A DNA stretch of 36,745 nucleotides from an uncultured Gammaproteobacteria bacterium (GTDB taxonomy: Bacteria > Pseudomonadota > Gammaproteobacteria > Arenicellales > CALHMG01), in the NCBI GenBank assembly GCA_938034705.1, contig CALHMG010000186.1, forward strand, positions 69,110 to 105,854, read 5' to 3'. Each line of letters starts with the position of its first letter. The stretch's first letter is position 1. Of the stretch, positions 1 through 8,183 are shown in pieces. A program made the translations under genes and the position numbers. Under the pieces are notes generated by a model. It was not told where the DNA came from. It saw only the letters and a list, made by a program, of their open reading frames with translations, and did no database searches.

Positions 1-1
1 A

Positions 2-109
2 CGGCTGTATTTCACGCGCGATCGCGACTGCTGCTTTAAGGCGTTTTTGCACAACAGCTGGTTTGGCGCCGCCGTGTTCACGGGCGTGATTCTGGGCTTC
101 CTGCCGTAA
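2..109 (+). CDS. ubiA: 4-hydroxybenzoate polyprenyltransferase, C-terminal end (partial)
   Basis: The window opens inside this gene; only the last 35 codons and a TAA stop are present. The peptide contains RDRDCCFKAFLHNSWFGAA followed by a short hydrophobic stretch. This matches the end of UbiA, where an arginine/aspartate-rich turn and a C-F-x-A-F-L-x-N-x-W motif precede the last transmembrane helix. UbiA is an inner-membrane enzyme that joins the polyprenyl tail to 4-hydroxybenzoate in ubiquinone synthesis. It converges with the downstream minus-strand gene, whose stop lies 12 bases further on. The assignment rests on a short fragment, but the motif is distinctive. Confidence 0.82.
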   Translation, partial: RLYFTRDRDCCFKAFLHNSWFGAAVFTGVILGFLP

Positions 110-121
110 CGCTTCGCTGAC

Positions 122-595
122 TCAGTTGTTGTAGGCGCGATCGAATCGATCAGACGAGAACCCGGACAGCAGCTGCTTGCCCACGCGAATCAGCGGCACG
201 CCGTTACCGCCGAGCTTCTGGTATTCACGGTTAGCGCGACTGTTTTTTTCGATATCGTATTCACGGAATCTGACGTTGTTCGCGCGAAAGTAGTTGCGCG
301 CTTTGACGCAGTAAGGGCACCAGCTTGTGCTGTACATGATGACCGCAGGCTTGACGGTGTCCGCCGCCGGCAGATCCGGCGCCGGCCCTGCGTTATAGGT
401 GCTGAAGGTGCCCTTGATTTCCTGCTGTACCGCGTCGGCCGGTGGCTGATCCCCGAAGTGCACCTTGCCGTTTTCGTCAACCCACTTGAAGACACCCGCC
501 GACGCGACAATCGGGAGCGCGCACAGAGCGACGCCGATCAGAAGAACTGTGATCGATAGCTGGCGACTCATCAGTGACTGGATCGCTGAAACCAT
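122..595 (-). CDS. Secreted DUF4124-glutaredoxin domain protein (CPYC)
   Basis: A protein of about 158 residues with three parts. First comes an N-terminal signal peptide (hydrophobic core ITVLLIGVALCALP ending in ASAG). Next is a DUF4124 segment (GVFKWVDENGKVHFGDQPP). Last is a glutaredoxin-like domain with the redox motif CPYC (in YSTSWCPYCVKARNYF) and the cis-proline region GVPLIRVG. The frame stays open 29 codons upstream, but those residues do not look like a signal peptide. The ATG at 595 (weak GGGA upstream) or the one at 571 are the likely starts. It is probably a periplasmic thiol-disulfide protein; its substrate is unknown. A second protein of the same architecture lies at 18021-18554 with CDSC at the active site. 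Confidence 0.8.
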   Translation of the reverse strand: MVSAIQSLMSRQLSITVLLIGVALCALPIVASAGVFKWVDENGKVHFGDQPPADAVQQEIKGTFSTYNAGPAPDLPAADTVKPAVIMYSTSWCPYCVKARNYFRANNVRFREYDIEKNSRANREYQKLGGNGVPLIRVGKQLLSGFSSDRFDRAYNN

Positions 596-748
596 GTGGC
601 ATTCCCGAAGTGACCGAAGTCCTTCAAGCGTAATCAAATCGCGTCCAGGCGTTGCGCCAGCGCCGCGAACAGGACTTAGCACCCGGTACAGACGGTCCCG
701 TCGATGACCGACTGACCGGGCGAATGTCCCCGAGGGACATGGGAGGTG

Positions 749-2167
749 TTACGAATTCGCCTTCCGGTAGTGATCCATCACAACCTGTGAGACGCAGCCG
801 GTCAGGCGCCGAGCCGTCTCAAGATGCAGAAATTCATTGGGGCCGTGGGCGTTGGATGCCGGGCCGAGAACACCGGTGACAAGAAACTGCGCTGCCGGAA
901 ATTTCTCTCCCAGCATGCCCATGAACGGGATGGTGCCGCCTTCACCCATGTACGCACAGGGCTTGTTGAACCACTGCTGCGACGCAGTTTCCAGTGACTT
1001 CTCGAGCCAGGGTGCGAGTTCAGGAGCGTTCCACCCGTTCGCGCTTTTTTCGATCTCAAAACTCACCTCGCAACCGTATGGCGGGTCGGCTTCAAGTATT
1101 TCTTTCATGGCCTGCGTTGCACGTTTGGCGTCTCCTGACGGTGGCACGCGCATGGACAGTTTGGCCGACGTCACGGGTCGCAGCACGTTACCGGCGTTGC
1201 CAAGGTCGGGCAGACCGTCGATGCCGGTGATCTCAAGTGCCGGCCGCCAGGTGCGATTCAGGATCAGCTCCTTGAGATCGGTATCGGCTGCGTTCATGCC
1301 GTCGACAAACGGAAACTTGGTCCAGACTTCGTCCTGCAGCACCGTGGCAGCGTATGCGGCCTGGTCGACGCGCTGCCCGGGAATTTCGACGTTCATCGCT
1401 TCGATGATCACTTTTCCGGTTGCTTCATCTTCGATGCGTGACAGCAGCTGCCGCAGGACCCTGAAGCTTGACGGCACGATGCCACTGGCGTCCCCCGAGT
1501 GGACACCCTCTTCGAGTACCTTGACGTTGAGGTTGCCGCCGGCCATACCGCGAAGACTCGTGGTGCACCACAGCTGATCGTAGTTGCCACAGCCTGAATC
1601 CAGACATACGACAAGATCGACATTGCCAATGCGGTCAGCGAGATGATCAATGTAAAACGGAAGGTCCGGACTACCGCTTTCCTCACTCGACTCGATGATG
1701 AGTTTGAGATTGGCGTGTGGGATGTCCTGTTCCTGAAGCGCGCGGATCGCCGTGAGCGATGCGTAAAGGGCGTAGCCGTCATCGGCGCCGCCTCGTCCAT
1801 AAAGTTTGCCGTCCTGAAGGACGGGTTCCCACGGTCCAAGTCCGTCGCGCCAGCCGGTCATCTCCGGCTGCTTGTCCAGGTGCCCGTAAAGCACGACGTT
1901 GTTTGAACCGGAGCCTTCCACTTCGATATAGATGAGCGGGGTACGCCCTTCAAGGCGCACCACCTCTACCGTCATGTCCCTGACTTTCTGCTGTTTCGCC
2001 CAGGCCACCATCATGTCGACGGCGTCATCCATGTAGCCATGCTGCGCCCAGTCCGGGTCGAACAGCGGTGACTTGTTCGGGATGCGGATGTAGTCGGTCA
2101 GCTCCTGAATGATCGAATCATCCCAGGCCGTGTTGACAGTGGATTGAACGGTGTTGAAATCGAACAT
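749..2167 (-). CDS. M20 family metallopeptidase (dipeptidase)
   Basis: A 472-residue cytosolic di-zinc peptidase of the M20 family. Metal-binding motifs can be read in order: LYGHLDKQPE (His96), GRGGADDGYAL (Asp129/130), SSEESGSPD (Glu162/163, catalytic base plus ligand), VVCLDSGCGN (Asp190) and, near the C-terminus, NAHGPNEFLH. The lid domain lies between the last two. Length and motifs fit the carnosinase/Xaa-dipeptidase branch rather than ArgE or DapE. The open frame runs 91 codons further upstream, but that sequence is low in family character. The ATG at 2167 (MFDFNTVQ) begins where family members begin. It is divergent from phnC with 243 bases between; nothing ties it functionally to the phosphonate genes. 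Confidence 0.88.
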   Translation of the reverse strand: MFDFNTVQSTVNTAWDDSIIQELTDYIRIPNKSPLFDPDWAQHGYMDDAVDMMVAWAKQQKVRDMTVEVVRLEGRTPLIYIEVEGSGSNNVVLYGHLDKQPEMTGWRDGLGPWEPVLQDGKLYGRGGADDGYALYASLTAIRALQEQDIPHANLKLIIESSEESGSPDLPFYIDHLADRIGNVDLVVCLDSGCGNYDQLWCTTSLRGMAGGNLNVKVLEEGVHSGDASGIVPSSFRVLRQLLSRIEDEATGKVIIEAMNVEIPGQRVDQAAYAATVLQDEVWTKFPFVDGMNAADTDLKELILNRTWRPALEITGIDGLPDLGNAGNVLRPVTSAKLSMRVPPSGDAKRATQAMKEILEADPPYGCEVSFEIEKSANGWNAPELAPWLEKSLETASQQWFNKPCAYMGEGGTIPFMGMLGEKFPAAQFLVTGVLGPASNAHGPNEFLHLETARRLTGCVSQVVMDHYRKANS

Positions 2168-2249
2168 GGTGTTACCGGGTTTGGACCAATGGACTGAAGT
2201 TAAGTCGCTGATTGTACTCAGAACTGACAACGCCTTGGCGAAAATGGAA

Positions 2250-2271
2250 CTGTCGCCGTTATTCGCGACAG
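2250..2271. promoter_or_regulatory. Inverted repeat in the M20/phnC divergent promoter region
   Basis: CTGTCGC at 2250-2256 and its exact reverse complement GCGACAG at 2265-2271 are separated by 8 bases. The repeat lies in the 243-base region between the divergent starts of the M20 peptidase (2167) and phnC (2411). Perfect 7-base arms in a divergent promoter region suggest a repressor or activator site. It does not match the direct-repeat Pho box. A GATACT hexamer at 2398-2403 lies only 7 bases before the phnC ATG; if it is a -10 box, the phnC mRNA would be essentially leaderless, and no Shine-Dalgarno sequence is visible. Confidence 0.4.
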
Positions 2272-2410
2272 CAGAAATAAGTACGTTCGGGCCGATAGCC
2301 GATTCTTCGGATCCGGTCGCTTCCTGTGGCACGACCGATGCGGGTGTCGATTCTGATCTGCTAGCGTGGCGGTAACGCCCGTGTAATGACTGCTGACGAT
2401 ACTGTTTTCC

Positions 2411-3190
2411 ATGGCTCTGATTGAAATACGCAACGCCCACAAGACATTTGGCCCAACCGTCGCGCTTGATGATGTCTCGTTTGATATTGATCAGGGAGAA
2501 ATGGTTGCTCTGGTAGGGCCGTCGGGCTCGGGCAAGTCTACGTTAATTCGCATCATCGCCTGTCTCGACACGCTCGACAAAGGGACCAGCGGCACGCTGC
2601 GTCTTTTCGATCAGGACGTGCAGGCCGGCGGGCGGATTCTTCGCGCGATGAAGCAAATCCGCAAACGTGTCGGTGTGGTTTTTCAGAGCTTTAACCTGGT
2701 CGGTCGACTGACCGTTGAAACCAATGTGCTTACCGGTCTGCTTGGCCGCGTGCCGAAGTGGCGTGGGGCGCTCGGCAGATTCAATACCGAGGAGCGCGAG
2801 AAGGCGCTGCTTGCGCTTAACCGCGTTGGAATTCTGCAGCAGTCACGTCAGCGTGCGTCGACGCTTTCAGGCGGTCAGCAGCAGCGGGCCGCCATTGCGA
2901 GAGCTCTGGTGCAGGAATCAGAAATCATCATGGCCGACGAGCCTGTGGCGTCGCTTGATCCGGCCGCTGCCGATCGCGTCATGGGCACGCTGTCCCAGAT
3001 CAATGCAGAAGACGGTGCCACCGTACTGGTGTCGCTGCACCAGATCGAATACGCGCTCAAGTACTGTGACCGGGTGATCGCCCTGAAAGATGGCGAACTC
3101 ATTTACGACGGTCGTTCGTCAGACACGAGCGCAGATTTTTTTACCGAGTTGTATGGAAGACGTATCGACCTTGATGACGACAAAGAGTAG
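2411..3190 (+). CDS. phnC: Phosphonate ABC transporter, ATP-binding protein
   Basis: A 259-residue ABC ATPase. The Walker A motif GPSGSGKST is near residue 36, the Q-loop is in VVFQSFNLVGRLTVETNV, the signature is LSGGQQQR, and the Walker B is IIMADEPVASLDP, followed by the H-loop histidine in SLHQ. The NxLxG(L/R)LGR-type sequence after the Q-loop is characteristic of PhnC. It powers uptake of phosphonates through PhnE. It is the first gene of phnCDE; phnD follows after 109 bases. The start codon has no obvious Shine-Dalgarno sequence. Confidence 0.95.
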   Translation: MALIEIRNAHKTFGPTVALDDVSFDIDQGEMVALVGPSGSGKSTLIRIIACLDTLDKGTSGTLRLFDQDVQAGGRILRAMKQIRKRVGVVFQSFNLVGRLTVETNVLTGLLGRVPKWRGALGRFNTEEREKALLALNRVGILQQSRQRASTLSGGQQQRAAIARALVQESEIIMADEPVASLDPAAADRVMGTLSQINAEDGATVLVSLHQIEYALKYCDRVIALKDGELIYDGRSSDTSADFFTELYGRRIDLDDDKE

Positions 3191-3299
3191 TCGCGCATCG
3201 AACACGCGTTGGTACGGTTGGAAAGAGGAAACGACTCAAGTTCCTGAGGGCTGAGTCGAATAAAACAGAGTCGTATAACGCTGTAATGGAGGAAACCAC

Positions 3300-4310
3300 A
3301 TGAAGAAGTTACTGACGGGATTCGTCGCCGTCCTGATGCTGGCAAGCGCCAGTGCCAAGGCCGAGATTCCCAATCCCCTGAACGTTGGAATTATTTCTAC
3401 GGAATCATCCCAGGTGCTCGAAGCCAACTGGCAGCCGTTCCTCAAGGACATGGCCGCTACGCTCAACGTCGAGGTGAAGCCATTTTTCGCATCAGACTAT
3501 GCGGGAATTATCGAAGCCATGCGTTTCGACAAAGTGCATCTTGCGTGGTTTGGCAACAAATCAGCGATGGAAGCTGTTGACCGTGCCGGTGGCGAAATTT
3601 TCGCTCAGACTATCAAACAAGACGGTACCGAAGGCTACTACTCACTGCTGATCGCTCGCGCAGACAGCGGCATCAACAATCTTGACGATGTTCTCAAGTG
3701 CGACAAGTCGCTGACATTCGGCAACGGTGACCCCAATTCAACATCCGGTTTCCTGGTGCCAAGTTTCTACGTGTGGGCCCAGAACAACAAAACACCAGCT
3801 GACTGCTTCAAGCGTGTCGTTCAGTCCAACCACTCGGGCAACGCACTTGCGGTTGCAAACGGCAAAGTTGACCTCGCGACCAACAACACGGAATCGATCT
3901 ACGACCGTCTTGCCAAGACCAATCCCGAAGAGTTCAAGAAGATCAAGGAAGTGTGGCGTTCACCGCTCATTCCTTCAGATCCCATGGTCTGGAAGAAGTC
4001 GCTCAGCCAGGCAACCAAGGAAAAGCTGTCTTACTTCTTCCTGCAGTATGGCCGATTCGGCGACATCGAGAAGGTACGCAAAGAGCGCGCTAACCTCGCG
4101 AAAATGAGTGACGGTTGGGGTCCTTTCCTCGCGTCATCCAACGCACAGCTCATTCCGATTCGTCAGCTTGCGCTGTTCAAGAAAAAACTTGCGCTTCAAA
4201 GTGACACGAAGATGGACGCAGGTGACAAGGACAAGAAGATCGCCGAGATTGACGCTCAGCTTGCTAAAGTTGCCGAGTTCAAAGAGGCTGTAGGTGACGG
4301 CGGAAACTGA
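3300..4310 (+). CDS. phnD: Phosphonate ABC transporter, periplasmic binding protein
   Basis: A 336-residue substrate-binding protein with a signal peptide (cleavage near ASAKA, residue 21) and a strong ribosome site (GGAGG, 7 bases before the ATG). Family motifs are GIISTESSQVLEANWQPFL, DYAGIIEAMRF and FGNGDPNSTSGFLVP. In E. coli PhnD the STS triad binds the phosphonate group (here Ser147-Thr148-Ser149). A Glu in NNTE and an Asp in IPxDPxVW contact the amino group of 2-aminoethylphosphonate. Both appear here as Glu198 and Asp227 by eye alignment, so 2-aminoethylphosphonate or a close analogue is the likely ligand. A Lys-rich helical tail follows residue 270, as in E. coli. Confidence 0.95.
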   Translation: MKKLLTGFVAVLMLASASAKAEIPNPLNVGIISTESSQVLEANWQPFLKDMAATLNVEVKPFFASDYAGIIEAMRFDKVHLAWFGNKSAMEAVDRAGGEIFAQTIKQDGTEGYYSLLIARADSGINNLDDVLKCDKSLTFGNGDPNSTSGFLVPSFYVWAQNNKTPADCFKRVVQSNHSGNALAVANGKVDLATNNTESIYDRLAKTNPEEFKKIKEVWRSPLIPSDPMVWKKSLSQATKEKLSYFFLQYGRFGDIEKVRKERANLAKMSDGWGPFLASSNAQLIPIRQLALFKKKLALQSDTKMDAGDKDKKIAEIDAQLAKVAEFKEAVGDGGN

Positions 4311-4334
4311 TCCGCCAAAGGACACACACCTTCA

Positions 4335-5198
4335 ATGAGTGATTCTCTGATTCAAGGCCGCCCGCATACCGGGCGGCCTTCGAAAATGGATCTCGACAGC
4401 GACACTGCAAAGTTGCTCGAGGCCCAGATGGCACCTGACTGGTCCAGACGCGGATTTAATCTGATGATCTGGGCGTGCGTCATTTTGCTGCTGGCCTGGG
4501 CCTTTGGCGCCGCCGAGATCAGAAATGCCACATATTTGTGGACGGATGCCGGCAACATGGCCAAGTTTGCCGGCGACTTCGTGCCACCTGATTTTTACGG
4601 CTGGGAGCACTACCTCGAACAGATGGTGACGACCGTCAAGATCGCGATGTGGGGGACCGCGCTGTCGGTGGTTGTTGGAATTCCGTTTGCGCTCCTGTGT
4701 TCAGAAAACATTGCGCCTGGCTGGGTTGTGCAACCCGTGAGACGTTTGATGGATGCGTTTCGTGCGATCAACGAAATCGTGTTCGCCATGTTGTTCGTTG
4801 TAGCGGTCGGTCTTGGACCCTTCGCGGGCGTTATGGCGCTGTTCATTCATAACACCGGTATTGTTGCGAAACTTTTCTCGGAATCGGTCGAAGCGATTGA
4901 TCCCCGGCCGGTCGAAGGCATCAAGGCAACCGGTGCCTCTTACATGCAGCAGATTATCTTTGGCGTCATTCCCCAGGTATTTCCGCTTTGGTCTTCGTTT
5001 ACGCTCTACCGATTCGAAACGAATGTGCGTGCGGCAACGGTGCTGGGCATCGTCGGTGCCGGTGGTATCGGCCTGGTTCTGTGGGAGAACATTCGCGGCT
5101 TCGAATACGCCAAGACCGCGGCCATCATGATTATTATCGTGTTGACCGTCAGCATCATTGATTTCATCTCTCAACGCCTTCGTCGCAAACTGATCTAG
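4335..5198 (+). CDS. phnE: Phosphonate ABC transporter, permease
   Basis: A 287-residue inner-membrane permease of the MetI-like fold. The first helix lies near residues 40-58, then [38 protein letters not shown] and two C-terminal helices follow. The EAA coupling loop reads [17 protein letters not shown], with [13 protein letters not shown] before it, as in PhnE. The start is uncertain. The ATG at 4335 has only a distant AAAGGA, and its first 17 codons contain a perfect 11-bp hairpin (4354-4380). The next in-frame ATG, at 4386, comes just after that hairpin and would give [12 protein letters not shown] as N-terminus. phnD ends 24 bases upstream. Confidence 0.93.
   Translation: MSDSLIQGRPHTGRPSKMDLDSDTAKLLEAQMAPDWSRRGFNLMIWACVILLLAWAFGAAEIRNATYLWTDAGNMAKFAGDFVPPDFYGWEHYLEQMVTTVKIAMWGTALSVVVGIPFALLCSENIAPGWVVQPVRRLMDAFRAINEIVFAMLFVVAVGLGPFAGVMALFIHNTGIVAKLFSESVEAIDPRPVEGIKATGASYMQQIIFGVIPQVFPLWSSFTLYRFETNVRAATVLGIVGAGGIGLVLWENIRGFEYAKTAAIMIIIVLTVSIIDFISQRLRRKLI
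4354..4380 (+). promoter_or_regulatory. Perfect 11-bp hairpin at the phnD/phnE junction
   Basis: AAGGCCGCCCG (4354-4364), a 5-base loop CATAC, then CGGGCGGCCTT (4370-4380): a perfect, very GC-rich stem of 11 bp. It is not followed by a T run, so it is unlikely to be a complete intrinsic terminator. It may be an mRNA stability or attenuation hairpin that lets phnD (the binding protein) be made in excess over phnE. It overlaps codons 7-16 of phnE if the upstream ATG is used. Confidence 0.65.
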
Positions 5199-5245
5199 TT
5201 CGGTCTTGTGGAGAAGGGTTCATCAACCGCGAAGGTTCGGGACAT

Positions 5246-6385
5246 ATGGCGTCGACTGAAAACGCTTGCTGGGAATATTCAAACCCGGTAGGGGTGCACT
5301 TCGGCGCTGGCGTCTTCGCGTCACTGGGCGAGCAGCTCAAGGGGCGCGCCTACGCGGTGGTCACCTACCCGGATCCGGTTTTTCAGGATCTTGTGGTGAG
5401 GCTTGCGGACATTGCGGGCAAGGCCTCGCTGGTTATCAGCGATGTTGCGCCTAACCCCGACTACGTGTTGCTGGGTGAGCAATGTTCGCGCTTCGCCAGT
5501 GCCGGTCGCGTTGACGTGATTGTTGCGATCGGTGGCGGTTCAGCCATCGACTCGGCGAAGGTTTTCGCGGCCGCGGGCAGCGACTTTCAGGTCGTTGCCA
5601 ACTGGCTTGAGCAGGGCACTGGTGCCGACAGTCTTCAGTCAACGCCGATCATCGCGGTTCCAACGACTGCCGGTACCGGCAGTGAGGTGACGTGCTGGGC
5701 GACGGTCTGGGACGAGTCCAAAGGCAAGAAGTATTCTCTGGCGCGTCCTGGTCTGTATCCACAGTCGGCCTGGGTCGATCCCGAGTTGATGTTGAGCATG
5801 CCTCGAGGTCTAACCGTTGCGACGGCTCTTGATGCACTTTCCCACTCGCTGGAGAGCATCTGGAACGTGAACGCCAATCCTGTCTCGGCCAACTACGCGG
5901 TGACTGCGGCGCGCGACGTCATGGCCTACCTGCCGCAACTGGTCGATGACCTGGGCAATCTGGAATTACGCACTCATCTGGCCCGCGCGGCGACTTTCGC
6001 TGGCCTCGCGTTTTCCAATACCAAAACCGCTATCGCTCACAATATTTCCTATCCGATTACGCTGGAGCATGGCGTCCCTCACGGCATCGCCTGTTCGTTC
6101 ACGCTGCCGACGGTACTCAAGAGCGTCATCGGTACCGGTGGCGATACCGAACGCTCCCTTAAAGCCGTATTCGGCGATGACCTCGATGCGGGCGCAAGAG
6201 ACCTCGTGACTTTCATGCAGAATCTGGGTGTTTCGACACGAGCCACAGACTACGGCCTGAAAGAGCAGGAATGGAATGAAGTCGTCGAAGCCGCATTCGC
6301 CGGGGAACGAGGTCGAAACTTTGTTGGCACGCTTGACCATTTTCAGTCTGCCGCGAGAGCGCTCGACACAGCTGGCGTTTCCTGA
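5246..6385 (+). CDS. Iron-containing (group III) alcohol dehydrogenase, phosphonate-linked
   Basis: A 379-residue NAD(P)-dependent, metal-dependent dehydrogenase. The nucleotide-binding motif GGGSAIDSAK is at 96-105, followed by PTTAGTGSEVT. The four metal ligands are visible as Asp196, His200 (ALDALSHSLES), His265 (TAIAHNIS) and His279 (HGVPHGIA), with spacing almost identical to FucO. It begins 47 bases after phnE on the same strand, so it is probably cotranscribed with phnCDE. Group III dehydrogenases associated with phosphonates interconvert phosphonoacetaldehyde and 2-hydroxyethylphosphonate. That role here is an inference from context; no PhnW, PhnX, PhnA, PhnY/Z or C-P lyase gene is in the window. 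Confidence 0.85.
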   Translation: MASTENACWEYSNPVGVHFGAGVFASLGEQLKGRAYAVVTYPDPVFQDLVVRLADIAGKASLVISDVAPNPDYVLLGEQCSRFASAGRVDVIVAIGGGSAIDSAKVFAAAGSDFQVVANWLEQGTGADSLQSTPIIAVPTTAGTGSEVTCWATVWDESKGKKYSLARPGLYPQSAWVDPELMLSMPRGLTVATALDALSHSLESIWNVNANPVSANYAVTAARDVMAYLPQLVDDLGNLELRTHLARAATFAGLAFSNTKTAIAHNISYPITLEHGVPHGIACSFTLPTVLKSVIGTGGDTERSLKAVFGDDLDAGARDLVTFMQNLGVSTRATDYGLKEQEWNEVVEAAFAGERGRNFVGTLDHFQSAARALDTAGVS

Positions 6386-6421
6386 TTTGTCACCCATCAC
6401 CGCCGTCACTGGAGAATGACA

Positions 6422-7234
6422 GTGAGCAAAACAGTGAAGAGGCTGCTTATCATGGTCGCCCTGCTGTACGGCGTGATGCTGGCACTGTTCATGTTCTTTG
6501 AATCTTCCCTGATGTACCCCGCTCCTGATCCTGCAAACGCGAACTGGGAGCCCGATGAAATCGCATTTGAAGATGTTCAGTTTGCGTCCCGCGACGGAAC
6601 CCCCCTGCACGGCTGGTTTTTTCCTCACGAGCAACCCCGTGCGGTAGTGCTGTTCGCCCACGGTAACGGCGAACAGGTCGCGTGGCTCGGGAAGGAGATG
6701 GCGGTGTTGAGCGATCTCTATCGGGTGAGCATCTTCGCGTTTGACTGGCGCGGATACGGCAAGAGCGGTGGTAAACCGGACGAGGCCGGCATTCTTGAAG
6801 ATGCCGAAGCGGCCCATGCATGGCTGGCCGGGCGCACCGGACTGGCGCCTGACAAAATTGTTCTGTGGGGTCGCTCCATTGGCGGTGCTGTTGTCGTGCA
6901 CCTCGCAGCCGAAAATGGTGCCAAGGGTCTGATCCTCGATCGAACATTCAACTCGATGGTCGATGTTGCCGCCGGCCACATGCCGTGGCTGCCAATCAAG
7001 ACGTTTCTTAAAAACCGATATCCTTCCGAGGAGCGTATCAAGCGCTATGACGGTCCCCTGATTCAGTTTCATGGTACGCCGGATCGCGTTGTCCCCTATT
7101 CGACGGGACGTGCTTTGTTTGAAGCCGCCGTATCCAGCGACAAGCAGTTCATTACGTCGGAGCGACTTGGCCACAACGATCACTGGCCCAAGGAACTGCA
7201 TCGTGCAGTCGATCTCTTCATCGATTCGCTATAG
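6422..7234 (+). CDS. Membrane-anchored alpha/beta hydrolase
   Basis: A 270-residue protein with an N-terminal hydrophobic helix (about residues 7-27) that probably serves as an uncleaved anchor, then an alpha/beta hydrolase fold. The oxyanion region is LFAHGNGE, the nucleophile elbow is GRSIGG (Ser152), the acid is in GTPDRVVPYS and the histidine in LGHNDHW. It resembles the S33/ABHD13-17-like group of serine hydrolases. I chose the GTG at 6422 because GGAGA (6411-6415) lies 6 bases before it; the in-frame ATG at 6416 is too close to that site. It starts 36 bases after the dehydrogenase and may be the last gene of that operon. The substrate is unknown. Confidence 0.8.
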   Translation: MSKTVKRLLIMVALLYGVMLALFMFFESSLMYPAPDPANANWEPDEIAFEDVQFASRDGTPLHGWFFPHEQPRAVVLFAHGNGEQVAWLGKEMAVLSDLYRVSIFAFDWRGYGKSGGKPDEAGILEDAEAAHAWLAGRTGLAPDKIVLWGRSIGGAVVVHLAAENGAKGLILDRTFNSMVDVAAGHMPWLPIKTFLKNRYPSEERIKRYDGPLIQFHGTPDRVVPYSTGRALFEAAVSSDKQFITSERLGHNDHWPKELHRAVDLFIDSL

Positions 7235-7320
7235 CGTTGTTTCATGGTCGAGGGTGCACGCAAGAGAGACTTACGCTAGATTGCGGGTACTAACGTCAGG
7301 TCATCAGGAATCCGATTGCA

Positions 7321-8169
7321 GTGTCCGACATCTTTGACTTCTCAACCGAGGTTCCCCGCTTTGCCGTGATGGGCAACCCCGTCGCGCACAGCAAGTCCCC
7401 TCTGGTGCACAGCGAGTTTGGAAAACAGACCGGCATCGCGCTGGAGTACACGGCGATCCAGGTTGACCTCGGTGGATTCAATCAGGCGGTCGATGGTTTC
7501 AGGGCTGGTGGCGGTCGCGGTCTGAATGTGACGGTACCGTTCAAGGGTGAAGCCTGGAGTTATGCGGACGAAAAGACCGCGTACGCGGAAGTCGCTGGAG
7601 CAGTCAATACGCTGGTGTTCGACAACAGTGCCCCGGTATCAGGTGACAACACGGACGGTCGTGGACTCGTTCGCGACATCCAGGAAAACCTCGGGGTCGC
7701 GATTGCCGGACGTCGGGTATTGATTGTTGGTGCCGGTGGAGCCACGCGAGGTGTCGTCAAGCCAATTGCTGACGAGAATCCTGAGAGCGTTGTGATCACC
7801 AATCGAACTGCCGACAAGGCTGTCACGATCGCAAAAGAGCTCAGTTCGCACAGCAACGTGTCGATTGAAGGATGTGGACTCAATGACGTTCACAAACGCA
7901 ATTTTGATCTCGTTATCAATGCCACCTCTGCGAGCATCGGTGGTGACGTGCCTGATGTCGGTGGCGATTGCGTCAAAGGCGCCGAGCTTGTGTACGACAT
8001 GATGTACGGCACCGAGGCGACCAGCTTCATGAAATTTGCAGACAGTCACGGAGCGTCACGCAGCGCCGACGGTCTTGGCATGCTTGTCGAACAGGCGGCT
8101 TTTTCGTTTCAGCGATGGCTAGGCGTGTTTCCTGAAACCGGGCCGGTTATTTCGCTTCTGCGTTCTTGA
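7321..8169 (+). CDS. aroE: Shikimate dehydrogenase
   Basis: A 282-residue protein with the AroE signature throughout. VMGNPVAHSKSPLVH (substrate serines) is at 17-30 and NVTVPFKGE (catalytic Lys75) follows. Then come AVNTL, GDNTDGRGLV (catalytic Asp112), the NADP loop VGAGGATRG (137-144) and NRT in ITNRTADKA. The C-terminal DGLGMLVEQAAFSFQRW carries the substrate Gln. It reduces 3-dehydroshikimate to shikimate with NADPH. The start is GTG with AGGA about 11 bases upstream. It is one of two shikimate-pathway genes here; the DAHP synthase is about 600 bases away on the other strand. Confidence 0.93.
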   Translation: MSDIFDFSTEVPRFAVMGNPVAHSKSPLVHSEFGKQTGIALEYTAIQVDLGGFNQAVDGFRAGGGRGLNVTVPFKGEAWSYADEKTAYAEVAGAVNTLVFDNSAPVSGDNTDGRGLVRDIQENLGVAIAGRRVLIVGAGGATRGVVKPIADENPESVVITNRTADKAVTIAKELSSHSNVSIEGCGLNDVHKRNFDLVINATSASIGGDVPDVGGDCVKGAELVYDMMYGTEATSFMKFADSHGASRSADGLGMLVEQAAFSFQRWLGVFPETGPVISLLRS

Positions 8170-8183
8170 GTCAGATTCGATTT

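Noticed and set aside
2168..2410. A Pho box before phnC
   Set aside because: No pair of CTGTCAT-like direct repeats with the right spacing occurs; the only similar sequence is the inverted repeat at 2250-2271.
5966..7201. A 411-codon open frame on the minus strand
   Set aside because: It lies antisense to the dehydrogenase and hydrolase genes, both of which have full family motifs. The minus-strand product has no recognisable domain and is rich in His, Arg and Cys as expected of a shadow frame.
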